The notes: generated by a model from the letters alone, not told the origin. Positions 51,688-61,318 are shown, counted from the first letter of the stretch. The stretch is 64,000 nt of DNA from Bacillus sp. 1NLA3E (GCF_000242895.2 NC_021171.1:1584001-1648000); one strand, 5' to 3'. Numbers and translations: made by a program.

Positions 51688-53055
51688 ATGGATTTTTTTA
51701 TTCCTAATAAAAAATCATGTCATAGCAAGGTAAATGAAAAAGGTAACTTAACATGGTGGCAATTGTCATTAATAGGTGTTGGCTGTACGATAGGCACTGG
51801 CTTTTTCCTTGGATCGACAATTGGAATTATCATTACAGGTCCCTCTATTGTTTTTTCCTTTATCTTAGCAGCGTTGGGAACCTATGTGGTATACAATTTA
51901 TTAGCAAAAATGACGGCAGAGGACCCACAAGAAGGATCCTTCTGTTACTATGCAAAAAAAGCCTATGGACGGTGGGCAGGCTTTAGTTGTGGCTGGAATT
52001 ATTGGGGTTCTAACATTCTTATTATGGGTAGCCAATTAACGGCCTTGTCCATCTTGTCGAGATTTTGGTTCCCAAATGTTCCGCTATGGGTTTTTGCAGC
52101 AGGGTATGCCATTCTAGCGATCATTGTTGTATTAACTGGAAGTAATGGTTTTGATAGAATAGAAAATTTACTAGCTATTATTAAAACGGCTGCAATTGTT
52201 ATGTTTATTATTCTTGCAATAGCTGCTCTTATGGGGTGGATCCATGGGGACGCTAAACATCCTGGAATACCAAATTCGGCAAAGGACTTTTTTTCAGAGG
52301 GATTAAAAGGTTTTTGGGCCTCTTTAATCTATGCTTTTTACGCTTATGGAGGGATAGAAGTAATCGGACTTTTGGCCACAAGACTTAAAAAGAAAGAAGA
52401 TGCTCCAAAGGCCGGATTGGTGATGTTGATTTTACTCGTTGTAACTTATGTTATATCCCTTGGACTTGCCGTAGCTATGGCTAAACATGGGGCGTTTAAT
52501 GAAAAAGAAAGCCCATTTGTAACAGCACTTGATCAATACAATCTTCGCATGTTCCCTCATGTATTTAATGGGGCCATTATTATTGCTGGTTTTTCAACGA
52601 TGACGGCTTCCTTATTTGGAGTAACCACTCTGTTGGTAACGTTAGCAGAAGATGGCGATGCTCCAGCCTTTTTTTCAAAAAGGATTAAAAGATGGAAGAA
52701 ACTTCCGTTACCTTCCCTAGGTCTCGCAACGATCGGACTGCTTGCATCAATTGTCACAGCACTGCTCCTGCCGGGAAAAATTTATGAGTACATTACCACA
52801 GCAGCCGGTATATTAATATTGTTCAACTGGTTCTTCATTATTATTTCTGCATTTCGAATATTAAAAATAAAAATGTGGGGGAAGATTTTAGGCTTTATCG
52901 GACTAATATTAATTTTGGCAGCCATAAGTGGAACTTTGATAGAAAAAAATATTCGTTTTGGATTTTTTGTTAGCTTATTATTTGTAGTAATCATCGGTGT
53001 TGTTGCGTTGATCATGCAAAAAATGGTCTGGAAAAAGGAAAGTCATGCAAGGTAA
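51688..53055 (+). CDS. APC-superfamily amino acid permease (YvbW-like)
   Basis: A 455-residue, about twelve-TM permease: LTWWQLSLIGVGCTIGTGFFLGSTIGI (TM1 with the GxG substrate loop), GWNYWGSNILIMGSQL, FYAYGGIEVIGLLATRLKKKEDAPKAG and a long C-terminal hydrophobic region. It resembles Bacillus YvbW/YbxG-type transporters; the amino acid is unknown. AGGAGG precedes ATG 51688. Confidence 0.83.
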   Translation: MDFFIPNKKSCHSKVNEKGNLTWWQLSLIGVGCTIGTGFFLGSTIGIIITGPSIVFSFILAALGTYVVYNLLAKMTAEDPQEGSFCYYAKKAYGRWAGFSCGWNYWGSNILIMGSQLTALSILSRFWFPNVPLWVFAAGYAILAIIVVLTGSNGFDRIENLLAIIKTAAIVMFIILAIAALMGWIHGDAKHPGIPNSAKDFFSEGLKGFWASLIYAFYAYGGIEVIGLLATRLKKKEDAPKAGLVMLILLVVTYVISLGLAVAMAKHGAFNEKESPFVTALDQYNLRMFPHVFNGAIIIAGFSTMTASLFGVTTLLVTLAEDGDAPAFFSKRIKRWKKLPLPSLGLATIGLLASIVTALLLPGKIYEYITTAAGILILFNWFFIIISAFRILKIKMWGKILGFIGLILILAAISGTLIEKNIRFGFFVSLLFVVIIGVVALIMQKMVWKKESHAR

Positions 53056-53180
53056 ATCCATGATTTATAAACCCTAAACATTGTAAATCCAAAAATCATT
53101 AACTACTTAATAAGGGGGGGAAGTTTTAATTCTACGTTAATAACCCTTTGTTCATCAAAGGATAAATTTAATAGTAATAT

Positions 53181-53212
53181 AAAAACGTTGGTAGCTATTA
53201 CTAACGTTTTTA
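53181..53212. terminator. Bidirectional terminator
   Basis: AAAAACGTTGGTA and TACTAACGTTTTT pair (one mismatch), giving T-runs on both strands, after the amino acid permease. Confidence 0.65.
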
Positions 53213-53265
53213 TGTCGTCTTAACGATTTTTCAAAAAATTACTAACAAGATTTTTTTAAAGTAAT

Positions 53266-53328
53266 TGACAATCATTATCATTGGAATTAAAATAATAAAT
53301 GCGTAGATGGTATTGAGATTCATTATCA
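53266..53328. promoter_or_regulatory. Two Fur-box-like sites upstream of FTR1
   Basis: TGACAATCATTATCA (53266-53280) differs from TGATAATNATTATCA at one position, and TGAGATTCATTATCA (53314-53328) at two. The gene is an iron permease, so Fur repression under iron-replete conditions is expected. Confidence 0.65.
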
Positions 53329-53362
53329 ATTACGAAGAGGGCTGTATACCAGGAGGATTTTT

Positions 53363-54844
53363 ATGGGCAAAAAAATACTACTTAAAATATCTATCATTCT
53401 ATTAATAATAGGGTTTGGCGTACATATTCCTGTTTTAGCAGATGGAAATTCTAGTGAGGATATCAAAAGGGCTGAAGAATCCGTTGACACAGCGATTGAC
53501 TTCGCTTCAAAGGGTAACCTTCCAGAAGCACAGAAGGCCTATGATCAATTTAATAAAACATGGCGACAAATTGAAGAAGGAATTAAAAACGATTCAGCAA
53601 CTGCATACCGAGATATTGAATCGAATATGGGGAAAGTTGTATATGCCTTTACCTTAAAGAAACCTGACCAGGTTTTACAGGCTTTGCAGGAATTAAAGGC
53701 AGTTAATGAAAAAGTTGCTATTGGTGGTTACCCAAAAGAAGCTGGGTTTAAGAAAGAAGATATTTCTTTAGATGACTTTATTCTCCTTTTGCAGCAAACC
53801 AAGGAGGATGTGAGTAACAAAAATCAAACGCAAGCTCTTGCCAGCATAAAGAAGGCCAGTGATAGCTGGTTGAGTGTGGAAGGGGTTGTGGTCGCACAAT
53901 CTGCTTCTGTCTATAGTGATTCGGAAAGAGATTTAGTCACGATTCAAGCTATGCTTGCTACCGAACCAGCAAACTTTAAGCAAGCTAATAAAACTATTGA
54001 TAACATGGTAAAATACCTGACCCCGTTAGCTAACAAATCTGAATATACCTATTGGGATGCAGCGATGATTCTCATTCGTGAAGGATTGGAAGCTTTGCTT
54101 GTCGTTATTGCACTTTTATCATTTGTTAAAAAATCTGGTGAATCGAAGGGAAAAGGTTGGGTTTGGACAGGGGTCCTGTCAGGTTTAATTGTAAGTGTAA
54201 TTCTTGCTCTCATCGTAAAATTTGTGATTTCATCAGGTGCCTTCGGTAATAACAATGCTCTTATTGCAGGCTGGACAGGTGTATTTGCGGCCGTAATGTT
54301 ATTGTATATGAGCTACTGGCTCCATAGCCAATCTAGTATCGCCGATTGGAATCGCTATATTCGCGAGAAAAGCCAGACCGCATTAACTACAGGAAAGCTT
54401 GTATCGTTAGGTGTTCTTGCCTTTCTAGCAGTATTTCGAGAAGGGACAGAAACAGTATTATTTTACATTGGAATGGCGAACCAAATTAAGCTTCAGTCTC
54501 TGTTAATTGGATTTCTAATTGGTACAGTAATACTAGGAATCTTAGCCTATTTAATGATTTTTGTAGGATTAAAATTACCACTTCGACCATTCTTTATGGT
54601 ATCAAGTGTCATCGTCTTTTATCTCTGTATAAAATTTACAGGTATGGGGATACACAGCTTGCAATTAGCCGGTTTAATCCCAACGACTAATGTTCAAAGT
54701 ATCCCAAGTATAGAATTTTTCGCATTATCTTCTTCATGGGAAAGCACCATTCCGCAACTCATTCTTGTTCTTGCTGCAGTTATGATCCTTTTATCAAAAC
54801 GATATAAAAGTAAAAAACTGATAACAGCTAACAATAAAAAATAA
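53363..54844 (+). CDS. efeU: FTR1/EfeU-family iron permease
   Basis: A 493-residue high-affinity iron permease. A signal sequence and extracytoplasmic helical domain (about 25-225) precede a seven-TM FTR1 domain with the two iron-binding REGxE motifs, REGLE (239-243) and REGTE (359-363). EfeU-type systems take up ferric iron after oxidation by a partner. Two Fur-like boxes lie upstream and a lipoprotein resembling its N-terminal domain is encoded 22 bp downstream. No EfeB peroxidase is seen. Confidence 0.9.
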   Translation: MGKKILLKISIILLIIGFGVHIPVLADGNSSEDIKRAEESVDTAIDFASKGNLPEAQKAYDQFNKTWRQIEEGIKNDSATAYRDIESNMGKVVYAFTLKKPDQVLQALQELKAVNEKVAIGGYPKEAGFKKEDISLDDFILLLQQTKEDVSNKNQTQALASIKKASDSWLSVEGVVVAQSASVYSDSERDLVTIQAMLATEPANFKQANKTIDNMVKYLTPLANKSEYTYWDAAMILIREGLEALLVVIALLSFVKKSGESKGKGWVWTGVLSGLIVSVILALIVKFVISSGAFGNNNALIAGWTGVFAAVMLLYMSYWLHSQSSIADWNRYIREKSQTALTTGKLVSLGVLAFLAVFREGTETVLFYIGMANQIKLQSLLIGFLIGTVILGILAYLMIFVGLKLPLRPFFMVSSVIVFYLCIKFTGMGIHSLQLAGLIPTTNVQSIPSIEFFALSSSWESTIPQLILVLAAVMILLSKRYKSKKLITANNKK

Positions 54845-54866
54845 ATCCAGAAAGTGGGAATTAATA

Positions 54867-55241
54867 ATGAAAAAGTTAACATCAATGATTTTAGCAATCG
54901 GTTTGGTAAGTGTTTTAGTATTAGCGGGTTGTAGTTCAACGGATAGCAAGGTTTCTGATGGGGTAAATAATATGTTAGACACAACCGGTCAGTTATCAAA
55001 AGCAATTGACAGTGGTGACCAAGCCAAAGTAAAAGAAGTTGGACCGAAATTAGAAGATCAATGGTCTTCATTTGAAGAAGATGTCAAAAAGGATAACAAA
55101 GATTTATATGAAAAAATTGAAAAATACCTAGATCCTACCATTGCCGGGTCTGAAGCATCTGAACTTGATAAAGATGCCTTAAATACATTGAACGATCAAC
55201 TTACAGATGCCTTGAAAGAGTTAGCTAGTAAAACGAAATAA
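54867..55241 (+). CDS. EfeO-like small lipoprotein of the iron operon
   Basis: A 124-residue lipoprotein (lipobox VLAGC). Its helical body, AIDSGDQAKVKEVGPKLEDQWSSFEEDVKKDNKDLYEKIEKYLDP, follows the same pattern as the FTR1 N-terminal region (AKGNLPEAQKAYDQF.KTWRQIEEGIKNDSATAYRDIESNM). It is therefore likely an extracellular iron-handling accessory related to EfeO-type domains, co-transcribed with the permease. Confidence 0.7.
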   Translation: MKKLTSMILAIGLVSVLVLAGCSSTDSKVSDGVNNMLDTTGQLSKAIDSGDQAKVKEVGPKLEDQWSSFEEDVKKDNKDLYEKIEKYLDPTIAGSEASELDKDALNTLNDQLTDALKELASKTK

Positions 55242-55249
55242 ATATCAGA

Positions 55250-55284
55250 CCTAAAAAAAGAGACTCTGATAGTCTCTTTTTTTG
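55250..55284. terminator. Terminator between the iron operon and the DUF2935 gene
   Basis: AAAAAAAGAGACT and AGTCTCTTTTTTT with a 5-base loop; works on both strands for the converging genes. Confidence 0.8.
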
Positions 55285-55287
55285 TTA

Positions 55288-56181
55288 CTACAACTTCTGT
55301 TCTTCCTGCTTCTTCTTCTTTAACCTTTCTTCTAAAACATGGACCATATAAAGGAAATGATCCGCTTCTCGGACTACATGATCTGCCAATAATGGGTCAA
55401 TTACATTCTTGATTTGGCAGCTTTTGATTAAATCTAACCCAGCTTGTTTGAAATTCCGAAGTTCATGGGTGGCGTTTTCACTATCTTTATTTAGCTTTCC
55501 TATGATTGGATATGTAGGACTTTTCTTGTATAACATTGATTCAACGTCCCTAGCCTGGTTGAGAAGAACCTCGAAATCATCGCCAAACTTCCTCGCTGCT
55601 ATAACTAAATTTCGTTCTGATTGATCCAATAATGCTGAAATAAAGCGTGAATGTTCCATCATAATCCGCAGCCAAAAAACATTTTCCTTAATAATCGCAT
55701 CTTGAATCGGATCCAATATTCCCTCATTGAATTTTTTCAACGTTCTCATAAAATACTCCGCTTCCCTGGCGATATGATCGACAAGTAGTGGAAAGTTAAA
55801 CCCTGTTACTTTGCAATTGATGATCATGATGAGAAGATTACGTTTGAAATTCCTTAATCCTAAAACCAACTGAATCGAATCTTCATTTAACTTACGAATT
55901 GCTGTAACATTGTTAGGCGTTTGGTAGGCTCGTTTTTCCTGTTCCTCAAAATAATGATAAAAACGGTCGGTTTGCTGAATCAGATGCTTGTCATTTCGAC
56001 TAAATCCTTCACCTAAAAAATAGGAATGTTCTTTCATAATTCTTAACCAAAATCTATTCTCGGTTAAAGACCGTTCAATGAAAAGCTGCTCCGTTAGTGA
56101 TTCAGGTGGTGCTGCAAACGATTCAGGTGCAATAAGCATTTGTTTATTTGCATCCATTCCGGGAAATCCCTGATTAACCAT
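55288..56181 (-). CDS. DUF2935 family protein
   Basis: A 297-residue helical protein of the Bacillaceae DUF2935 family. It has two similar halves, each with an FWLRIMKEHSYFL / FWLRIMMEHSRFI helix and a DHIAREAEYFMRTL / DHVVREADHFLYMV helix. The conserved His/Glu pairs suggest a metal-binding four-helix fold (inference). ATG 56181 has an ideal AAGGAGGTC site; the frame to 56205 has none. Function unknown. Confidence 0.78.
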   Translation of the reverse strand: MVNQGFPGMDANKQMLIAPESFAAPPESLTEQLFIERSLTENRFWLRIMKEHSYFLGEGFSRNDKHLIQQTDRFYHYFEEQEKRAYQTPNNVTAIRKLNEDSIQLVLGLRNFKRNLLIMIINCKVTGFNFPLLVDHIAREAEYFMRTLKKFNEGILDPIQDAIIKENVFWLRIMMEHSRFISALLDQSERNLVIAARKFGDDFEVLLNQARDVESMLYKKSPTYPIIGKLNKDSENATHELRNFKQAGLDLIKSCQIKNVIDPLLADHVVREADHFLYMVHVLEERLKKKKQEEQKL

Positions 56182-56332
56182 TGACCGACCTCCTTCGTAA
56201 ACCACTCCTCTTTATGTTTATTTTCAAATTTTCTAATTATGATTTTATAATGAATAAAAATTTTCAAACAAAAATTGCATCGATATTGAATAACCAGTTC
56301 TACCAGCTAATTATCATTTTGATCATTAATTT

Positions 56333-56365
56333 GTTCATTTTAAGTTCATAATAGAGTGCTATAAT
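56333..56365 (+). promoter_or_regulatory. Tandem 11-bp repeats overlapping the ABC/pgsA operon promoter
   Basis: GTTCATTTTAA (56333-56343) and GTTCATAATAG (56344-56354) are consecutive 11-bp direct repeats covering the -35 position of a TATAAT box at 56360-56365. This is the geometry of OmpR-family activator sites; an OmpR-type regulator is encoded in the same operon. Confidence 0.55.
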
Positions 56366-56431
56366 TTCAAATGAAAGCAGGGTCCAAGCTAAAGCATGAA
56401 TCCAAATAAAACACGATTCGAGGGAAACGGT

Positions 56432-58390
56432 ATGAAATTATTGGAACTTAAAAACATTAGAAAGTCATATAAACTTTACGATAAAGAAAAGGTAAAAGTC
56501 TTACACGATGTAAGCTTAAACTTTGATACGGGTGAATTTGTTTCTATTTTAGGTGAATCTGGCTGCGGGAAATCAACGTTAATGAATATCATTGGCGGAA
56601 TGGATTCTGATTTTGAAGGCGATATCATCGTCCAAGGTAAAAGTTTAAAGGATATGAAGGAAAGAGAAATTGATGATTATCGAAAAAATAAAATTGGTTT
56701 CGTGTTCCAAAGCTTTAATTTAATACCGCACTTATCTGTTTTAGAGAATGTAACGATTGCTATGCAAATGACGGCTAAAAGTGAAAGGGAACGGAATAAA
56801 CGAGCAGAGGAAATATTGACAGAAGTTGGCTTAGCAAATCAGATGAACAAAAAACCAAATCAGCTTTCAGGTGGTCAAAAACAACGAGTTGCGATTGCCC
56901 GTGCCTTAGCGAATGATCCAGAAATTATATTAGCAGATGAACCAACAGGGGCGTTAGATCAAGAAACAAGTGAACAAATCCTAACATTATTAGACAACAT
57001 TGCCAAAAAGGGTATGTTAATCATTACCGTAACTCATTCGCAAAGAGTGGCTGACAAAGGAAGCAGAATCGTAAAAATTGAGGATGGGAAAATTAAAGAC
57101 GATATTAATCTAAAAGAACGATATCAAGCTACCTCTGAAAAGAAACAAAATAAAGCAAAAACACTTAGTTTAGGTGCCTCTTTTAAACTAGCATTAAAAA
57201 ATATGAGGTTGAAAGCAAGCCGAAATATCCTTGTTTCTTTAGGAGGATCTATCGGAATCTTAAGTGTCATCTTAATGCTATCCTTAGGGAGCGGGGTTAC
57301 GAAATATATAAATGATGAAATAAATTCAAGTTTGAACCCGTTAATGATTGATATTACAAATAAAACGGCACAAGGGGATAATGGGAATCCCAGGGAACAG
57401 ATGCAAGCAGAAGCTAAACCTTTAGAACAAAGAGATATGGATAAAATAAAAAAGATATCCCATGTAAAAAGTGTTGAGAAAGTTTCGCTGGTGAATAGAA
57501 AAAGCAGCGCAGTATATCAAGATAAAAGGACTGATATTCAGTTACTTCAAACGATAACCAAGTCCTTTGATACAGAACTTCTGGCAGCTGGGAAACTACC
57601 CGAAGAAAATGAAATCCTCCTAACAAAAGCAGAAGCAAAATCATTAACGAGCGATAAAACATATAAAACCTTAATTGGTAAAAAAGTAACCTTTTATGTC
57701 AATGAAATTGATGACCAAAACAAACCGATGATTCTTGAGAAAGAATTAACCGTGTCAGGAATAACTGATCAAAAAGATAATACACCAGGCATGATTATGG
57801 CCTATACTCCCTATTCAACCCTTGAAACTGCGTACACTGACAAAGGATTGTTGTTAAAACCAAGTCAAATAAATGCATATGCTGATAACCGAGACAATGT
57901 AAATGGAATAAAAGCTAAAGTAGAAAAGTTAGGTTATTCTAGCTCGAAAACGGCAAAAATTATGAAGCAAGTGACAACCTATTTAGATATGGCTACACTC
58001 TTATTAGCAGGTATTGCAGGAATATCTCTCATTGTGTCAGGAATCATGATCCTAGTTGTTCTCTATATTAGTGTTGTAGAGCGAACCAGAGAAATTGGAA
58101 TTTTGCGTGCAATCGGAGCCAGAAAAAAGGATATCAAACGAATTTTCTTCTCTGAATCTGCCTTACTGGGATTATTTAGTGGATTTATAGCTGTTGTAAG
58201 TGCAATTGTCATCAGTTTATTGTTAAACAAGGTATTGTTAGACCAGTTTGGTGCAAAATTGATTAATCTTACTATTGGAAATATGTTCTTTGGGTTAGCA
58301 ACAAGTACCATCATTAGTATTATTGCCGGATTATTACCTTCCACAAAGGCAGCAAAGCTTGATCCAATGGAATCCCTTAGATATGAGTAA
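56432..58390 (+). CDS. MacB-like fused ABC exporter (ATPase plus permease)
   Basis: A 652-residue exporter. The ATPase (about 1-230) has [28 protein letters not shown] and the switch His in TVTHSQ. A linker follows, then TM1, an extracellular MacB-type domain with LEQRDMDKIKKISHVKSVEKV, and three C-terminal TMs with the coupling motif ERTREIGILRAIGARKKDIKR. ATG 56432 is preferred over 56396. No adaptor gene is adjacent. It heads an operon with pgsA and a two-component system. Confidence 0.86.
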   Translation: MKLLELKNIRKSYKLYDKEKVKVLHDVSLNFDTGEFVSILGESGCGKSTLMNIIGGMDSDFEGDIIVQGKSLKDMKEREIDDYRKNKIGFVFQSFNLIPHLSVLENVTIAMQMTAKSERERNKRAEEILTEVGLANQMNKKPNQLSGGQKQRVAIARALANDPEIILADEPTGALDQETSEQILTLLDNIAKKGMLIITVTHSQRVADKGSRIVKIEDGKIKDDINLKERYQATSEKKQNKAKTLSLGASFKLALKNMRLKASRNILVSLGGSIGILSVILMLSLGSGVTKYINDEINSSLNPLMIDITNKTAQGDNGNPREQMQAEAKPLEQRDMDKIKKISHVKSVEKVSLVNRKSSAVYQDKRTDIQLLQTITKSFDTELLAAGKLPEENEILLTKAEAKSLTSDKTYKTLIGKKVTFYVNEIDDQNKPMILEKELTVSGITDQKDNTPGMIMAYTPYSTLETAYTDKGLLLKPSQINAYADNRDNVNGIKAKVEKLGYSSSKTAKIMKQVTTYLDMATLLLAGIAGISLIVSGIMILVVLYISVVERTREIGILRAIGARKKDIKRIFFSESALLGLFSGFIAVVSAIVISLLLNKVLLDQFGAKLINLTIGNMFFGLATSTIISIIAGLLPSTKAAKLDPMESLRYE

Positions 58391-58425
58391 TAATCTTTAA
58401 ATCCAATCCTACAACGATATAAGCT

Positions 58426-58461
58426 CTCCTGTAACAAGCTGAAACTCGCTTGTTACAGGAG
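58426..58461 (+). promoter_or_regulatory. Perfect 14-bp stem-loop before pgsA
   Basis: CTCCTGTAACAAGC and GCTTGTTACAGGAG with an eight-base loop. There is no T-run, and the ribosome site of pgsA (GGAGGGG) follows ten bases later. It may be a processing or mRNA-stability element rather than a terminator. Confidence 0.5.
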
Positions 58462-58481
58462 ATGATTCTGGAGGGGAAATT

Positions 58482-59060
58482 ATGAATCTGCCAAATAAAA
58501 TAACCATCTCAAGAATACTATTAATCCCTTTTTTCATGATGATCATGCTAGTTCCTTTCAAATGGGGAACCATGAATTTACTAGGTGCTGACCTTCCAGT
58601 TACTCATTTTGTCGGGGCGTTAATTTTTATTTTAGCCTCTACTACTGATTGGGTAGATGGATATATAGCCAGAAAATATAACCTTGTGACCAATATGGGG
58701 AAATTTCTTGACCCACTTGCAGACAAGCTTCTTGTTTCTGCTGCTTTAATCGTATTAGTTGAGCTGGGTTTTGCTCCATCTTGGATTGTCATCATTATTA
58801 TCAGCAGAGAATTTGCTGTAACCGGAATCCGTCTTTTGCTTGCAGGAGAAGGAGAGGTTGTAGCCGCAAATATGCTTGGTAAAATTAAGACGTGGATGCA
58901 AATTATCGCTATTTCCTCACTGCTGCTACATAATATCATTTTTGCTCTGATTCCTTTTCGATTTGACCTACTTTCCTTATGGGTTGCCTTAATATTTACC
59001 ATCTGGTCAGGTTGGGATTATTTTTCGAAAAATAGTTATGTATTTAAAAACTCGAAGTAG
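58482..59060 (+). CDS. pgsA: CDP-diacylglycerol-glycerol-3-phosphate 3-phosphatidyltransferase
   Basis: A 192-residue membrane enzyme that makes phosphatidylglycerol-phosphate. The CDP-alcohol phosphatidyltransferase motif is complete: D56..D59-G60..A63-R64, G73, D77 and D81 (DWVDGYIAR...GKFLDPLAD). It has about four to five TM segments. Housekeeping pgsA normally lies near cinA/recA, so this is probably a second copy tied to the envelope-stress operon around it. Confidence 0.88.
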   Translation: MNLPNKITISRILLIPFFMMIMLVPFKWGTMNLLGADLPVTHFVGALIFILASTTDWVDGYIARKYNLVTNMGKFLDPLADKLLVSAALIVLVELGFAPSWIVIIIISREFAVTGIRLLLAGEGEVVAANMLGKIKTWMQIIAISSLLLHNIIFALIPFRFDLLSLWVALIFTIWSGWDYFSKNSYVFKNSK

Positions 59061-59088
59061 TCTGTGACACAGGAAGTGAACTTGTGGA

Positions 59089-59778
59089 ATGTCTAAAGTA
59101 AAAATATTGGTGATCGAAGATGATCCTTATATTTGCGAACTCATACGCTTGTATGGGGAAAAGAATGGCTATCATTTGGATCTGGCTTACGATGGAGAAG
59201 CGGGCTTAGATAAATTTTACCAACAGAAACCAGATTTGGTTATTCTTGATGTTATGATGCCGAAAATGGATGGCTGGGAGGTTTGTAAATTCATCAGGAT
59301 TGATTACAAAATACCGATTATCATGCTAACCGCTAGAGGAGACATTTATGACAGATTAAAAGGTTTCGAATTGGGTGTAGACGACTATGTGACTAAACCT
59401 TTCGAACCTGAAGAACTAATGGCAAGAATAAAAGCGGTTTTAAAAAGAACGAATCCGTTGCTGGAGGAATTGAAACTCGTTGAATACCCATTCCTAACGA
59501 TTAATTTAGCCGAATATAAGGTGTATTTACACGGTGAAGAGATAGAGATGCCCCTAAAAGAAATATCTCTATTATATTATTTAGCCACTCGTCCCAACCA
59601 AGTTTTTACAAGACAACAATTGTTGGATGAAATTTGGGGCTTCGCATACGAAGGGGATCCCCGAACTGTCGATGTTCATGTCAAACGAATCCGTGAGAAA
59701 CTACAGGATGAACCAACTTGGAATCTTAAGACCATAAGGGGGGTAGGCTATAAATTTGAAGTTCAAAAAGAGGTTTAA
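59089..59778 (+). CDS. OmpR-family response regulator
   Basis: A 229-residue regulator: acidic pair IEDDP, phospho-acceptor Asp in LVILDVMMPKMDGW, MLTARG, VTKPFEP and a winged helix ending TVDVHVKRIREKL..IRGVGYKF. It follows pgsA by 28 bp and overlaps the kinase gene by 23 bp. It is the likely activator acting on the GTTCAT repeats upstream of the operon. Confidence 0.9.
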   Translation: MSKVKILVIEDDPYICELIRLYGEKNGYHLDLAYDGEAGLDKFYQQKPDLVILDVMMPKMDGWEVCKFIRIDYKIPIIMLTARGDIYDRLKGFELGVDDYVTKPFEPEELMARIKAVLKRTNPLLEELKLVEYPFLTINLAEYKVYLHGEEIEMPLKEISLLYYLATRPNQVFTRQQLLDEIWGFAYEGDPRTVDVHVKRIREKLQDEPTWNLKTIRGVGYKFEVQKEV

Positions 59779-61177
59779 ATCGACGACCATATTCGGAAAG
59801 TTGTTTTTTACATTTATTGCTATCATTTTGATTTCATTTTTGTTGTTTACAACGATTTCTTACTTTATGTTCAAAAAAGATATCACTGCCAGACATACGC
59901 AATATATTAATGAATATATCGGTGATGTCCAGGATGTAATGAATAAGGCAAATCAAGCGGGTTGGAGCGAAGAAATGAAAAAATCTACCTTTGACCTAAT
60001 CGGGTCTGGTCAAGGGCAAAACATCACCTATTACTTCTATGGTGAAAATGGTCAATTTCTTTATAAAGCCGGAATAAAATTAAACGATTTTCAGGTCAAT
60101 AAGGATATGGTAAAGAAAGTATTAAAGGGCCAGGAAATAAGAACAACTTTTAAGATGCAAAATCATAAAAGAGCTTCTTTAGTTGGAATACCGATTGAAA
60201 ATTCTCATCGGGAAAAAGCGATGATTATCGTTGTACATAATGTGGATCAGGACCTTCGGAACGTAAGTTTACTGTTACTTATTGCCGTTATTGCAACCGT
60301 CCTTGTCATCGCGACTATGATTTTTATCATTTCTAAGAAAATAACAACGCCATTAAAGAATATGAGCAAAGTGGCTCGGTCCCTAGCTGAGGGGGATTTT
60401 GAACAGCGGGTTAAAGTGAAATCAAAGGATGAAATAGGGGAATTGGCTGAAACGTTTAATTTCATGGCCAGGGAACTAGCTGGAGTGGAGAAGATGAGAC
60501 GCGATTTCGTCGCAAATGTGTCCCATGATTTGAGAACGCCTTTAACCTCCTTACATGGCTTTCTGACAGCATTATTAGATGGAACCATTCCTAAAAAGAA
60601 AGAACAGCATTACATCAAAATAATGAAAGAACAAACAGAACGTCAGATTAAGCTCGTTGCGGATCTCCTTGATCTCGCACGAATGGAATCGAAACAATTA
60701 GAGATTTATCCAAGTGATTTTAATTTGTCGGAAGAGGTCCGATTAATGATTGGAAGGATGGACCCTGAATTAACTAAAAGCAAGGTTGAAATCCAATTTA
60801 TTACAGATGAAACAAGGGAGATACATGCGTTTGCCGATCGTGATCAAATTGATCGGGTGATTATTAATCTTATTCAAAATGCGATTCAATTCTCACCGGA
60901 AAATTCCACAATCGAGGTTATTTTAGTTTCCATCGCGGATGATTTTGCGCAACTTACCGTAAAGGACTTCGGGCCAGGAATCAAGAAAGAAAATCTAAAG
61001 TACATCTGGCAGCGATTTTATAAAGAAGATGAAGCACGAACAAAGCAGGTGGGAACAGGGATTGGCCTCTCAATTGTGAAAGAAATTTTAGAATTACACC
61101 ACACCACTATTCAAGTAGATAGTGAAAAGGGAAAAGGAACTTCATTTTGGTTTACCCTGCCTATTAAAAAAATATAA
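59756..61177 (+). CDS. Sensor histidine kinase
   Basis: A 473-residue membrane kinase: TM about 15-40, extracytoplasmic sensor to about 165, second TM, HAMP (KITTPLKNMSKVARSLAEGDF), phospho-acceptor His in DFVANVSHDLRTPLTSL, N-box LIQNAIQFS, and GTGIGLSIV. TTG 59756 start, inside the regulator gene. Its signal is unknown; the exporter and pgsA partners suggest membrane-active agents. Confidence 0.9.
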   Translation: MKFKKRFKSTTIFGKLFFTFIAIILISFLLFTTISYFMFKKDITARHTQYINEYIGDVQDVMNKANQAGWSEEMKKSTFDLIGSGQGQNITYYFYGENGQFLYKAGIKLNDFQVNKDMVKKVLKGQEIRTTFKMQNHKRASLVGIPIENSHREKAMIIVVHNVDQDLRNVSLLLLIAVIATVLVIATMIFIISKKITTPLKNMSKVARSLAEGDFEQRVKVKSKDEIGELAETFNFMARELAGVEKMRRDFVANVSHDLRTPLTSLHGFLTALLDGTIPKKKEQHYIKIMKEQTERQIKLVADLLDLARMESKQLEIYPSDFNLSEEVRLMIGRMDPELTKSKVEIQFITDETREIHAFADRDQIDRVIINLIQNAIQFSPENSTIEVILVSIADDFAQLTVKDFGPGIKKENLKYIWQRFYKEDEARTKQVGTGIGLSIVKEILELHHTTIQVDSEKGKGTSFWFTLPIKKI

Positions 61178-61188
61178 ATTAGTTCGTA

Positions 61189-61226
61189 GAAACCGCCAAT
61201 TAATATTTATTGGGCGGTTTTTTTGA
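61189..61226 (+). terminator. Terminator of the ABC/pgsA/two-component operon
   Basis: AAACCGCC and GGGCGGTTTTTTT with a loop of about 14 bases. Confidence 0.7.
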
Positions 61227-61318
61227 ACTAATTCACCTTTCACCTTGTTCAGCAAAAAATTCAAAGAGTAAGCAATTGTTTGCTAATACTATTAGATTAC
61301 GGAATGATGTAAAAATAT

